The translations under genes and the position numbers were made by a program. From Betaproteobacteria bacterium (GTDB taxonomy: Bacteria > Pseudomonadota > Gammaproteobacteria > Burkholderiales > SG8-39), in assembly GCA_029865405.1 (NCBI GenBank), contig JAOUGZ010000206.1, forward strand, positions 1 to 5,675: 5,675 nt of DNA, written 5' to 3'. Of the stretch, positions 1 through 5,675 are shown in pieces. The notes under the pieces are model-generated. The model searched no databases. It worked only from the letters and a program-made list of their open reading frames with translations, and had not been told where the DNA came from. The number at the start of each line of letters is the position of its first letter. Positions within the stretch are counted from its first letter, which is position 1.

Positions 1-680
1 AGCGCCCGGCCGAACAGCGACTCCGAGAACACGGCGCCGCTCGCCAGGGTCAGGGTGAGCAGCACGAAGGCCGCCGTGATCATGCGGAACAGCAGCCGCT
101 CCAGCGTCAGCAGCGGCGGCAACGCACCCAGGGGCCCCGAGAGCACGGCGCCACCGTCGCCGGGCAGCCCCGCCCGTGCCGCGGCGCTGCCGTGCAGCCG
201 CCGCTCGAGCAGCGCCATCAGCAGCGCGTGCAGGATGGCAATGGTGAACAGGCTGTAGGCGAGCATGGCCATGGCGAGGTGCAGCTTGAACTCTAAAGAG
301 GCGGCGAGCGCGCCGCTCGCGCGGCCCGGGAACAGCAGCGGCAGCGGGGCGGCGAGCGCCGCCAGCGCGAGCACCGGCGGCTGCATGCCTTCCAGGCTGT
401 AGAACAGGCTTTCGACCCAGTAGATGAGCACAGCCAGCCACAGCATGGTGGACAGCGCTTGCGCGAAGCCGAAGCGCAACTCGCGCGGCGCGAATAGGTC
501 CGAGTAGAGCAGGAACGCGTGCAACGCGAGCGGTGCCAGCAGCACGGCGCGCTCCCATGGGCGCGTCCCGGTCGGCGGTGCCGGGCGCGCCGGCTGCGCG
601 CGCCAGCGGGTGCGCCAGAAGTGCCAGGCCAGCCCCGCATAGGCGGCCGCGGTGACCGCGTGAATTACAATGTCCGCCAC
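1..680 (-). CDS. ypjD: YpjD/CcsA-family inner membrane protein (cytochrome c assembly-like), 3' end outside window
   Basis: The minus strand is open from a GTG at 680 down to base 1, giving 226 residues of an incomplete protein. It is strongly hydrophobic, with about six likely membrane helices near residues 3-22, 43-63, 72-94, 101-118, 131-158 and 194-222. Residues 131-156 (FKLHLAMAML then AYSLFTIAILHALLM) and 188-212 (LPPLLTLERLLF then a membrane stretch) match my memory of the YpjD/CcsA (HemX-like) family. CcsA proteins handle haem for cytochrome c maturation; the exact role of YpjD is not established. H134 and H151 are candidate conserved histidines. The tryptophan-rich CcsA signature, if present, lies outside the window. 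GTG at 680 is the only usual start codon, because in-frame TGA (695-693) and TAA (692-690) lie just upstream. The Shine-Dalgarno is weak (GAAG). A ypjD-ffh divergent pair is also known in E. coli, which supports the call. Confidence 0.85.
   Translation of the reverse strand, partial: MADIVIHAVTAAAYAGLAWHFWRTRWRAQPARPAPPTGTRPWERAVLLAPLALHAFLLYSDLFAPRELRFGFAQALSTMLWLAVLIYWVESLFYSLEGMQPPVLALAALAAPLPLLFPGRASGALAASLEFKLHLAMAMLAYSLFTIAILHALLMALLERRLHGSAAARAGLPGDGGAVLSGPLGALPPLLTLERLLFRMITAAFVLLTLTLASGAVFSESLFGRA
666..671 (+). promoter_or_regulatory. Candidate -10 box (TACAAT) for ffh
   Basis: TACAAT differs from the sigma-70 consensus TATAAT at one base and stands out in GC-rich surroundings. Transcription would start near 678, about 20 bases before the ffh GTG. 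No convincing -35 hexamer is seen 16-18 bases upstream. The box lies inside the first codons of ypjD on the other strand, so ffh and ypjD would share control DNA. This is inferred from position and sequence only. Confidence 0.4.
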
Positions 681-698
681 CGCTTCAGTTTATCACCC
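681..698. promoter_or_regulatory. 18-bp divergent gap between ypjD and ffh start codons
   Basis: This short, relatively AT-rich stretch is all that separates the two outward-facing GTG start codons. It holds no good Shine-Dalgarno sequence for ffh. On the minus strand, TAAACT (692-687) matches 4 of 6 bases of a -10 box and would place the ypjD transcript start at or next to its GTG. That match is weak and may be chance. Both 5' leaders must be very short or overlap the opposite gene. Confidence 0.45.
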
Positions 699-2048
699 GT
701 GCTCGACAACCTCACCGCGCGACTCGCGCGCATCGTCAAGACCCTCCGCGGCGAGGCGCGCCTCACGGAAACGAACGTCCAGGAGGCGCTGCGCGAAGTG
801 CGCGTGGCGCTGCTCGAGGCCGACGTCGCGCTGCCGGTGGTGCGCGATTTCGTCGCCGCGGTGAAGCAAAAGGCGCTGGGCGAGGAGGTGGTGGGCAGCC
901 TGACGCCCGGGCAGGCGCTGATCGGCGTAGTGCATCGCGAGCTGACTCGCCTCATGGGCGAGTCGAACGCCGCGCTCGATCTCGCAACGCAGCCCCCGGC
1001 CGTGATCCTGATGGCGGGGTTGCAGGGCTCGGGCAAGACCACCACGGCGGGCAAGCTCGCGCGGCTCCTGCACGGGCAGAAGAAGAAGGTCCTGCTCGTG
1101 TCCTGCGACGTGTACCGGCCGGCCGCGATCGAGCAGCTCGCCACCGTCGCGGCGCAGGCGGGCGTGGACGTGTACCCTTCCGCCGCGGGCGAGTCGCCAC
1201 AGGACATCGTGCGGCGCGCGCTCGAGCATGCAAGAACGCGCTACTACGACGTGCTCATCGTCGACACCGCGGGGCGCCTGGCGATCGACGAAGCGATGAT
1301 GCAGGAGATCGCGGCGCTGCACGCCGAGGCGAAGCCGGTGGAAACCCTGTTCGTGGTCGATGCGATGCAGGGCCAGGACGCGGTCAACGTGGCGCGCGCC
1401 TTCGGCGAGCGCCTGCCGCTCACCGGCGTCATCCTCACCAAGCTGGACGGTGACGCGCGCGGCGGCGCCGCCCTCTCGGTGCGGCAAGTTACGGGCACGC
1501 CGATCAAGTTCGCCGGCACCGGCGAGAAGCTCGACGCGCTCGAGCCGTTCCACCCCGAGCGCATGGCCTCACGCGTGCTCGGCATGGGCGACATCCTGTC
1601 GCTGGTCGAGGAGGCGCACAGGCAGGTCGACCTCGAGCAGGCGCAGCGCGTCGCCGAGAAGCTGAAGAAGGGCAAGGGCTTCGACCTCGAGGACTTCAAG
1701 CAGCAGCTGCAGCAGATGCAGAAGATGGGCGGCATGGCGTCGATGCTCGACAAGCTGCCGGCGCAGCTCGCCGGTCAGATCAACCCGGCGCAGCTGCAGG
1801 ACGATCGCCAGCTGCGCCGCACTGCGGGCGTGATCAACGCCATGACGCCGCAGGAGCGCGCGCATCCCGAGCTGATCAAGGCCTCGCGCAAGCGGCGCAT
1901 CGCTACCGGCGCGGGCGTGCCGGTGCAGGAAGTGAACCGCCTGCTCAACCAGTTCGAGCAGATGCAGAAGATGATGAAGATGATGAAAGGCGGCAACATG
2001 GCGCGCATGATGCGCAATCTCAAGGGTGCCCTGCCCGGGATGCGCTAG
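699..2048 (+). CDS. ffh: Signal recognition particle GTPase Ffh (SRP54)
   Basis: Ffh binds 4.5S RNA and the signal sequences of nascent inner membrane proteins in the cytoplasm, then docks with FtsY at the membrane. The product is 449 residues, close to the 453 of E. coli. The N domain (1-95) carries the ALLEADVAL motif. The G domain has the P-loop GLQGSGKTT (107-115), DTAGR (189-193), TKLDGDARGG (247-256) and the closing GMGD (295-298). The M domain (about 299-449) carries the RNA-binding SRKRRIA segment (396-402) and a methionine-rich tail with several MM pairs. I chose GTG at 699 because it yields MLDNLT, aligning with the usual family start. The frame stays open upstream, and an in-frame GTG at 660 would add 13 residues, but nothing there looks like family sequence. 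No Shine-Dalgarno precedes 699. All GTPase motifs are intact. Confidence 0.97.
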   Translation: MLDNLTARLARIVKTLRGEARLTETNVQEALREVRVALLEADVALPVVRDFVAAVKQKALGEEVVGSLTPGQALIGVVHRELTRLMGESNAALDLATQPPAVILMAGLQGSGKTTTAGKLARLLHGQKKKVLLVSCDVYRPAAIEQLATVAAQAGVDVYPSAAGESPQDIVRRALEHARTRYYDVLIVDTAGRLAIDEAMMQEIAALHAEAKPVETLFVVDAMQGQDAVNVARAFGERLPLTGVILTKLDGDARGGAALSVRQVTGTPIKFAGTGEKLDALEPFHPERMASRVLGMGDILSLVEEAHRQVDLEQAQRVAEKLKKGKGFDLEDFKQQLQQMQKMGGMASMLDKLPAQLAGQINPAQLQDDRQLRRTAGVINAMTPQERAHPELIKASRKRRIATGAGVPVQEVNRLLNQFEQMQKMMKMMKGGNMARMMRNLKGALPGMR

Positions 2049-2056
2049 CGCGGCTG

Positions 2057-2062
2057 TAGAAT
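2057..2062 (+). promoter_or_regulatory. Candidate -10 box (TAGAAT) for the aminotransferase-nudJ-mnmA cluster
   Basis: TAGAAT matches 5 of 6 bases of TATAAT and lies in the 34-bp gap after the ffh stop. Transcription would begin near 2069, just ahead of the ribosome binding site. The region 16-18 bases upstream (around CCCGGG) has no -35-like hexamer, so the promoter would be weak or activator-dependent. Read-through from ffh is the alternative, since no terminator hairpin is visible in the gap. Confidence 0.4.
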
Positions 2063-2071
2063 TCTCGATTC

Positions 2072-2077
2072 AGGAGG
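2072..2077 (+). promoter_or_regulatory. Strong Shine-Dalgarno (AGGAGG) for the aminotransferase
   Basis: A full AGGAGG lies five bases before the ATG at 2083. It fixes that start and rules out the in-frame ATG at 2026, which falls inside the end of ffh. It is the only consensus ribosome binding site in the window; the other visible starts rely on weak sites, gene overlap or no site. Confidence 0.88.
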
Positions 2078-2082
2078 AGCGC

Positions 2083-3297
2083 ATGCCTCAGATCAGCCGC
2101 CGCGCGCAGTCCCTGGGCACCGAGAATGCCTTCGTCGTTCTCGCCGAGGTCAACGCGCTCGCCCGCCAGGGCAAGGACATCGTCAGCTTCTGCATCGGCC
2201 AGCCGGATTTCCCGGCGCCCGAGAACGTGCGGCAGGCCGCGATCCGCGCCATCCAGGGCGGCAAGCACGGCTACACGCCCTCGGCCGGCATCGACGAGCT
2301 GCGCGCCGCCGCGGCGACCTATATGGCGGGCATGCGCGGCAACCTGCCGATCCACGCCGAGGACGTGGTGGTGGGCGCAGGCGCCAAGCCCTTCATCGCC
2401 TACGCCATCCTCTCCACGACCGACTACGGCGCGGGCGACGAGGTGATCTACCCGAATCCCGGGTTTCCCATCTACGAATCGCAGATCATCGCCAACGGCG
2501 CGCAGCCGGTACCGATCCACTTGCACGAGGCGCGGGATTTCGCCTTCGATCCGGCGGAGCTGGATCGGCTGATCACGCCGAGGACGAAGCTGATCATACT
2601 CAACTATCCGCACAATCCGACCGGCGGCACGCTCTCGCGGCAGGCTCTGGAAGCCATTGCCGCGATTTTGAGGAGGCACCCGCAGGTGTGGGTGTACGCC
2701 GACGAGATCTACTCGCGGCTGTGCTACGCGGGCGAGTTCTTTTCCTTCGCGCAGATCCCCGGCATGTACGAGCGCACGATCATTTCGGACGGCGCCTCCA
2801 AGACCTGGGCGATGACCGGCTGGCGGATCGGCTTCACCGCCAACCCCGTGCTCGCGCCCGTATTCACGCGCTGGATCACCAATACCGACTCCTGCGCTTC
2901 GCAGATTTCGCAGTGGGCGGCGCTGGAAGCGGTTACCGGTCCGCAGGACGCGGCGCAGAAGATGCGCGATAGCTTCCTCGAGCGCCGCGACCTCATCGTC
3001 GGCCTGCTGAACCAGGTGCCCGGCGTGACCTGCCGCAATCCCGGCGGCGCCTTCTACGCCTGGCCCAACGTGACCGAGGCCTGCCAGCGCATCGGCGTCG
3101 CCGACTCGGAAGAGTTCAGGAAGCGCCTGCTGAACGAGGCTGGCGTCGCGGTGCTGGCCGACATCCACTTCGGCGCGCGCGTGCCGGGCGAGGGGCAGCA
3201 CCTGCGTTTTTCCTACGCCGCGTCGAAGCTGGCGATCGAGCAGGGCGTGGCGCGGATGGCCGAGTTCATCAAGAAGAACACGCGCAAGGCAGCATGA
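2083..3297 (+). CDS. PLP-dependent class I/II aminotransferase, substrate unknown
   Basis: This 404-residue protein is a fold-type I, pyridoxal-phosphate-dependent aminotransferase that moves an amino group between an amino acid and a 2-oxo acid, probably in the cytoplasm. Visible family features: substrate-entry region GYTPSAG early in the protein; phosphate-binding segment GAGAKPF (98-104); PNPGFPIYE (around 125-132); PHNPTGG with N178; the YADEIYSR segment with D207 (pyridine nitrogen) and Y210; SKTWAMTGWR with the likely Schiff-base lysine K240 and R248; and LRFSYA with R375, which should bind the substrate carboxylate. All expected catalytic residues are present. Length is typical. Aspartate, alanine or aromatic aminotransferase are all possible, and I cannot choose between them, so no gene symbol is given. 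It follows ffh by 34 bp and overlaps nudJ by four bases (ATGA), so it probably heads a three-gene transcript. Confidence 0.93.
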   Translation: MPQISRRAQSLGTENAFVVLAEVNALARQGKDIVSFCIGQPDFPAPENVRQAAIRAIQGGKHGYTPSAGIDELRAAAATYMAGMRGNLPIHAEDVVVGAGAKPFIAYAILSTTDYGAGDEVIYPNPGFPIYESQIIANGAQPVPIHLHEARDFAFDPAELDRLITPRTKLIILNYPHNPTGGTLSRQALEAIAAILRRHPQVWVYADEIYSRLCYAGEFFSFAQIPGMYERTIISDGASKTWAMTGWRIGFTANPVLAPVFTRWITNTDSCASQISQWAALEAVTGPQDAAQKMRDSFLERRDLIVGLLNQVPGVTCRNPGGAFYAWPNVTEACQRIGVADSEEFRKRLLNEAGVAVLADIHFGARVPGEGQHLRFSYAASKLAIEQGVARMAEFIKKNTRKAA

Positions 3298-3746
3298 GCC
3301 GCTGGCGGCCCAGCGTCACCGTCGCGGCGGTGATCGAGCGCGACGGGCGCTTCCTCTTCGTCGAAGAGGAGGCAAGCGGGCGGCGCGTACTGAACCAGCC
3401 CGCCGGGCACCTCGACCCCGGTGAATCGCTCGCGCAGGCGGTGGTGCGGGAAGTGCTGGAGGAGACGGCGCACCGGATCACGCCCACGGCGCTGCTGGGC
3501 ATCTATCGCTGGGTCTACGACAAGGACGACGTGACGTTCCTGCGATTCGCGTTCCGCGGCCGCGTGGACGGCGTGGAGGCGGGCCGCAAGCTCGACAAGG
3601 AGATCATCGCGCTCGCCTGGCTGACGCCGGCCGAGCTCGCCGCGCGGCGCGCCGAGCACCGCTCGCCGCTGGTGCAGCAGTGCGTCGACGATTACATCGC
3701 GGGGCGGAGCTTTCCGCTCGAGATCCTGTCCAATCCGTATGCGTGA
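3294..3746 (+). CDS. nudJ: NudJ-type Nudix hydrolase
   Basis: This 150-residue Nudix hydrolase resembles E. coli NudJ (153 residues), which hydrolyses nucleoside di- and triphosphates and also thiamine and hydroxymethylpyrimidine pyrophosphates, releasing phosphate. The N-terminal strand HVTVA-like segment appears as SVTVAAVIE (7-15), followed by the NQPAGHL motif (34-40). The Nudix box spans 38-60: G38, E44, R52, E53, E56 and E57 are present, so the metal-binding glutamates are intact. The usual glycine near the end of the box is A59. The C-terminal [12 protein letters not shown] and FPLEIL segments also match NudJ. ATG at 3294 overlaps the aminotransferase stop as ATGA, with a weak AAGG four bases upstream, which suggests translational coupling. 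In E. coli nudJ is likewise next to mnmA. Substrate in this organism is inferred from family only. Confidence 0.9.
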   Translation: MSRWRPSVTVAAVIERDGRFLFVEEEASGRRVLNQPAGHLDPGESLAQAVVREVLEETAHRITPTALLGIYRWVYDKDDVTFLRFAFRGRVDGVEAGRKLDKEIIALAWLTPAELAARRAEHRSPLVQQCVDDYIAGRSFPLEILSNPYA

Positions 3747-4797
3747 GAAAGTAGTGGTCGGCATGTCGGGCGGGGTGGACTCGTCGGTCGCGGCGCTGCT
3801 TCTGAAGCGCGCGGGGTACGACGTCGTTGGCCTGTTCATGAAGAACTGGGAGGACGACGACGATGACGAGCACTGCTCGACGCGCCAGGATCTGATCGAC
3901 GCCGCCGCGGCCGCCGACGTGATCGGCGTGCCGCTCGAGGCGGTGAACTTCGCCGCCGAGTACCGCGAGCGCGTCTTCGCCAGCTTTCTCGCGGAGTACG
4001 CGGCCGGGCGCACGCCCAACCCGGACGTGCTGTGCAACGCCGAGATCAAGTTTCGCGCGTTTCTCGACCATGCCCTGCAGCTCGGGGCGCGCAGGATCGC
4101 CACCGGCCACTACGCGCAATTGCGGCGACAGGACGGCCGCGTCGAGCTGCTGCGCGGCGCGGACCGCGCGAAGGACCAGAGCTACTTCCTGCACCGCCTG
4201 ACCCAGGAGCAGCTCGCGCGCGTCATGTTCCCGGTCGGGGAGTTGAAGAAGCCCGAGGTGCGGCGCCTCGCGGCCGAGGCCGGGTTGCCGAACCACGCCA
4301 AGAAGGACTCCACCGGCATCTGCTTCATCGGCGAGCGGCCGTTCCGCGAGTTTCTCAACCGCTACCTGCCGAAGTCCCCGGGTCCGATGGTGACCGCGGA
4401 GGGCAGGCGCGTGGGCGAGCACATCGGGCTCGCCTTCTACACCATCGGCCAGAGGAAGGGCATCGGCCTGGGCGGGCCGGGGGCCCCCTGGTACGTGGCC
4501 GAGAAGCGCGTGGACGCCAACGAGCTGGTGGTGGTGCAGGGGCACGACCACCCGCTGCTCATGCGTACTTCACTGCGGGCGCTGGACGCGAGTTGGGTGC
4601 AGGCGGCGCCGCTCAGCGGTTCGACGCATGGCGCGAAGACGCGGTATCGCCAGACCGACGCCGAATGCACGGTGACCCGCATCGCGGGTGACGAACTGGC
4701 GGTGGATTTCCCGCGGCCGCAGCGCGCGGTGACGCCGGGGCAGTCGGTCGTGCTCTACGACGGCGAGGTTTGCCTGGGCGGCGCCGTCATCGCCTAG
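3739..4797 (+). CDS. mnmA: tRNA-specific 2-thiouridylase MnmA (TrmU)
   Basis: MnmA activates U34 of tRNA-Glu, tRNA-Gln and tRNA-Lys with ATP and inserts sulfur to give 2-thiouridine, receiving the sulfur from an IscS-derived persulfide relay. The product is 352 residues (368 in E. coli). The PP-loop ATP site SGGVDSS is at 10-16. Catalytic C99 lies in TPNPDVLCN and persulfide-bearing C195 in [17 protein letters not shown] (145-151), [16 protein letters not shown] (226-241) and the C-terminal TRYRQTD and VTPGQSVV beta-barrel segments are all present. A run of aspartates (39-43) follows the FMKNWE motif. Compared with E. coli there is a shorter loop before PWYV (250-253) and a shorter C-terminus. 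ATG at 3739 lies inside the end of nudJ, an 8-base overlap with only a weak ribosome site, so translation is probably coupled. The TAG stop interlocks with that of the convergent GST gene. Confidence 0.97.
   Translation: MREKVVVGMSGGVDSSVAALLLKRAGYDVVGLFMKNWEDDDDDEHCSTRQDLIDAAAAADVIGVPLEAVNFAAEYRERVFASFLAEYAAGRTPNPDVLCNAEIKFRAFLDHALQLGARRIATGHYAQLRRQDGRVELLRGADRAKDQSYFLHRLTQEQLARVMFPVGELKKPEVRRLAAEAGLPNHAKKDSTGICFIGERPFREFLNRYLPKSPGPMVTAEGRRVGEHIGLAFYTIGQRKGIGLGGPGAPWYVAEKRVDANELVVVQGHDHPLLMRTSLRALDASWVQAAPLSGSTHGAKTRYRQTDAECTVTRIAGDELAVDFPRPQRAVTPGQSVVLYDGEVCLGGAVIA
4794..4797. other. Interlocked convergent stop codons (CTAG)
   Basis: The palindrome CTAG gives the mnmA stop TAG on the plus strand (4795-4797) and the GST stop TAG on the minus strand (4796-4794). 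The two reading frames overlap by four bases tail to tail. There is no room for an intergenic terminator, and I see no U-tract hairpin on either side, so transcripts probably run into each other. Confidence 0.95.
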
Positions 4798-5405
4798 GCG
4801 GCGGGGACGGTTTCGGCGAACGCCGGCCGTTCCATCAGCTTGTCGTAGTGCTTCGCCAGCTCCGGGTAGTCGGCGCGCCAGTCGATGCCGGCGGGCTTCC
4901 TGAAGCCGATCCAGCCCAGGCAGCAGCCGAGCGCGATGTCGGCGAGCGTGTAGCGCTCGCCCTGGCACCAGGCGCGCGCGCCGAGGTCGGCCTGCATCTG
5001 CGCGAGGCCGCGCCGCACGCGCGCGGCCTGCTTGGCGACCCAGTCGGCGCTCTGCTCGGCCTTGGGCCGCAGCGATTCGTAGCGCAGCAGCAACCCGGCG
5101 TCGAGCACGCCGTCGGCAAGCGCCTCCCAGCGGCGCACCGCGATCTTCTCGCGATTATCCTGGGGAATAAGCCGGCTGTTGGCCGTCATGTTGTCGAGAA
5201 ACTCGACGATGACGCGCGAATCGTAGATCGCCGTGCCGTCGTCCAGGAGGAGCGTCGGGATCTTGCCGAGCGGGTTATGGGCGTTGACCGGATTCTCCAG
5301 CGGCTGCACATCCACCCTTTCGATGTCGCAGTCGATGCGCTTTTCGGCGAGAACGATCCTGACTTTGCGCGCGAAGGGGCTGGCGGGTGCGGAGAGCAGC
5401 TTCAT
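4794..5405 (-). CDS. Glutathione S-transferase family protein, YibF-like
   Basis: This 203-residue protein has the two-domain glutathione S-transferase layout. The N-terminal thioredoxin-like domain (1-77) starts [15 protein letters not shown], with S9 in the usual catalytic-serine neighbourhood. It continues to [14 protein letters not shown], where P50 is the expected cis-proline, and to [12 protein letters not shown], where D62-S63 should hold the glutathione glutamyl group. The helical C-terminal domain holds [12 protein letters not shown] (94-105) and TLADIAL (153-159), an N-capping box with T153 and D156. Length and motifs resemble E. coli YibF (202 residues), whose substrate is not well defined, so I give no symbol. 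The ATG at 5405 has no Shine-Dalgarno before it (a CGCGCGC stretch), but a perfect TATAAT lies 11 bases upstream. It sits 12 bp downstream of the glycosylase gene and ends in the CTAG shared with mnmA. Confidence 0.93.
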   Translation of the reverse strand: MKLLSAPASPFARKVRIVLAEKRIDCDIERVDVQPLENPVNAHNPLGKIPTLLLDDGTAIYDSRVIVEFLDNMTANSRLIPQDNREKIAVRRWEALADGVLDAGLLLRYESLRPKAEQSADWVAKQAARVRRGLAQMQADLGARAWCQGERYTLADIALGCCLGWIGFRKPAGIDWRADYPELAKHYDKLMERPAFAETVPAA

Positions 5406-5416
5406 GGCGCGCGCGA

Positions 5417-5422
5417 ATTATA
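5417..5422 (-). promoter_or_regulatory. Candidate -10 box (TATAAT) for the GST gene
   Basis: A perfect TATAAT on the minus strand overlaps the TAA stop of the upstream glycosylase gene. A start site about seven bases downstream would fall near 5410, leaving a leader of about five bases before the ATG at 5405. No -35-like hexamer is seen 17 bases upstream (GCTGCG). The perfect match in GC-rich DNA is suggestive but unproven; partial overlap with a TAA stop raises the chance of coincidence. Confidence 0.5.
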
Positions 5423-5675
5423 GCGCCCGCAGGCGGCGGCGCAGCGCCGGGACGACCTGTTTCAAGAACCAGGGATTGTTCCTCAGCCAGCGGCGGTTGC
5501 GCGGACTGGGATGCGGCAGCGGGAAGAACTCGGGCAGGTATTCGCGGTACGCGCGCACGGTCAGCGCGAGCGTCTTCTTGCGGCGCGCGCCAAGGTGGTA
5601 CGCCTGCGCGTGCATGCCCACCAGCAGCGTGAGCCGCACGCCCGGCAGCGCCGCCTTGAACCGCGGCTGCCAGAG
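5418..5675 (-). CDS. Uracil-DNA glycosylase superfamily protein, C-terminal part only
   Basis: The minus strand is open from the window edge to a TAA at 5420-5418, encoding the last 85 residues of a longer protein. The GTG at 5639 is an internal valine, not a start: family-like sequence (LWQPRFKAALPGVRLTLLVG) continues upstream to the edge. Further on come HAQAYHLG (22-29 of the fragment), REYLPEFFPLP (44-54) and HPSPRN (55-60). The last corresponds to the conserved histidine-containing motif that, in this superfamily, forms the loop entering the DNA at the flipped uracil. The ending WFLKQVVPALRRRL is also as I remember for uncharacterised bacterial members of about 190-200 residues. The catalytic N-terminal motif is outside the window, so glycosylase activity cannot be judged here. 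It lies 12 bp upstream of the GST gene on the same strand. Confidence 0.85.
   Translation of the reverse strand, partial: LWQPRFKAALPGVRLTLLVGMHAQAYHLGARRKKTLALTVRAYREYLPEFFPLPHPSPRNRRWLRNNPWFLKQVVPALRRRLRAL

Noticed and set aside
293..640. 115-codon minus-strand open frame inside ypjD
   Set aside because: It is in a different frame from the hydrophobic YpjD-like protein and reads as Arg/Ser/Cys-rich noise.
693..1553. 286-codon minus-strand open frame opposite ffh
   Set aside because: Low-complexity Arg/His/Leu-rich translation with no motif; ffh on the other strand is certain.
1962..1988. Short ATG/AAG repeat near the ffh 3' end
   Set aside because: It encodes the Met/Lys-rich tail of the Ffh M domain, which is normal for the family and not a separate repeat element.
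2020..3201. 393-codon open frame on the minus strand opposite the aminotransferase
   Set aside because: It is rich in Arg, Ala, Gly and His, has no recognisable domain, and lies fully opposite a gene with all catalytic motifs. Long antisense open frames are expected in GC-rich coding DNA.
3853..3869. GAC/GAT run in mnmA
   Set aside because: It encodes an acidic loop after FMKNWE that is also acidic in other MnmA proteins; no sign of slippage or frameshift.
4468..4492. G/C-rich palindromic stretch in mnmA that could form a hairpin
   Set aside because: It encodes conserved MnmA sequence just before PWYV, has no following T-run, and lies mid-gene, so it is not a terminator.
3604..4551. 315-codon minus-strand open frame opposite nudJ and mnmA
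   Set aside because: It crosses two confident genes, has no family resemblance and no start signals; a shadow of codon bias.
4770..5423. 217-codon plus-strand open frame opposite the GST gene
   Set aside because: The translation is Gly/Ala/Arg/Val-rich without domains, while the minus strand encodes a clear GST of normal length.

Overview
This is a densely packed, high-GC stretch of chromosome that reads as ordinary housekeeping DNA from a proteobacterium, most likely a betaproteobacterium (Burkholderiales, Nitrosomonadales or a related uncultured lineage). The lineage is inferred from remembered resemblance of the proteins: a bacterial Ffh starting MLDNLT, a YpjD-type membrane protein divergent from ffh, a NudJ-MnmA gene pair and a YibF-like glutathione transferase. 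It also fits the strong G/C third-position bias. No database search was possible. Seven protein genes fill nearly the whole window, with no non-coding stretch longer than about 35 bases. I see no RNA genes, mobile elements, CRISPR arrays or phage genes.

Left part (1-2048). A minus-strand CcsA/YpjD-type membrane protein (ypjD, 3' end outside the window) and plus-strand ffh (signal recognition particle GTPase) are divergent. Both appear to start with GTG, and only 18 bp separate the start codons, so each promoter probably reaches into the other gene.

Middle (2083-4797). Three plus-strand genes form a tight cluster behind a strong ribosome binding site: a fold-type I PLP aminotransferase, a NudJ-type Nudix hydrolase (ATGA overlap with the aminotransferase) and mnmA (8-base overlap with nudJ). 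The overlaps suggest one transcript with translational coupling. MnmA makes the 2-thiouridine of tRNA wobble position 34. NudJ is a small-molecule pyrophosphate hydrolase. The aminotransferase substrate cannot be fixed from sequence.

Right part (4794-5675). Two minus-strand genes converge on mnmA. A uracil-DNA glycosylase superfamily protein (only its C-terminal 85 residues are present) lies 12 bp upstream of a YibF-like glutathione S-transferase. The GST and mnmA stop codons interlock in a single palindromic CTAG. A perfect TATAAT sits across the glycosylase stop codon just ahead of the GST start, which has no Shine-Dalgarno sequence.

I looked for an undescribed system and did not find one. 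What merits a second look is the extreme compaction of the regulatory signals at three gene junctions.
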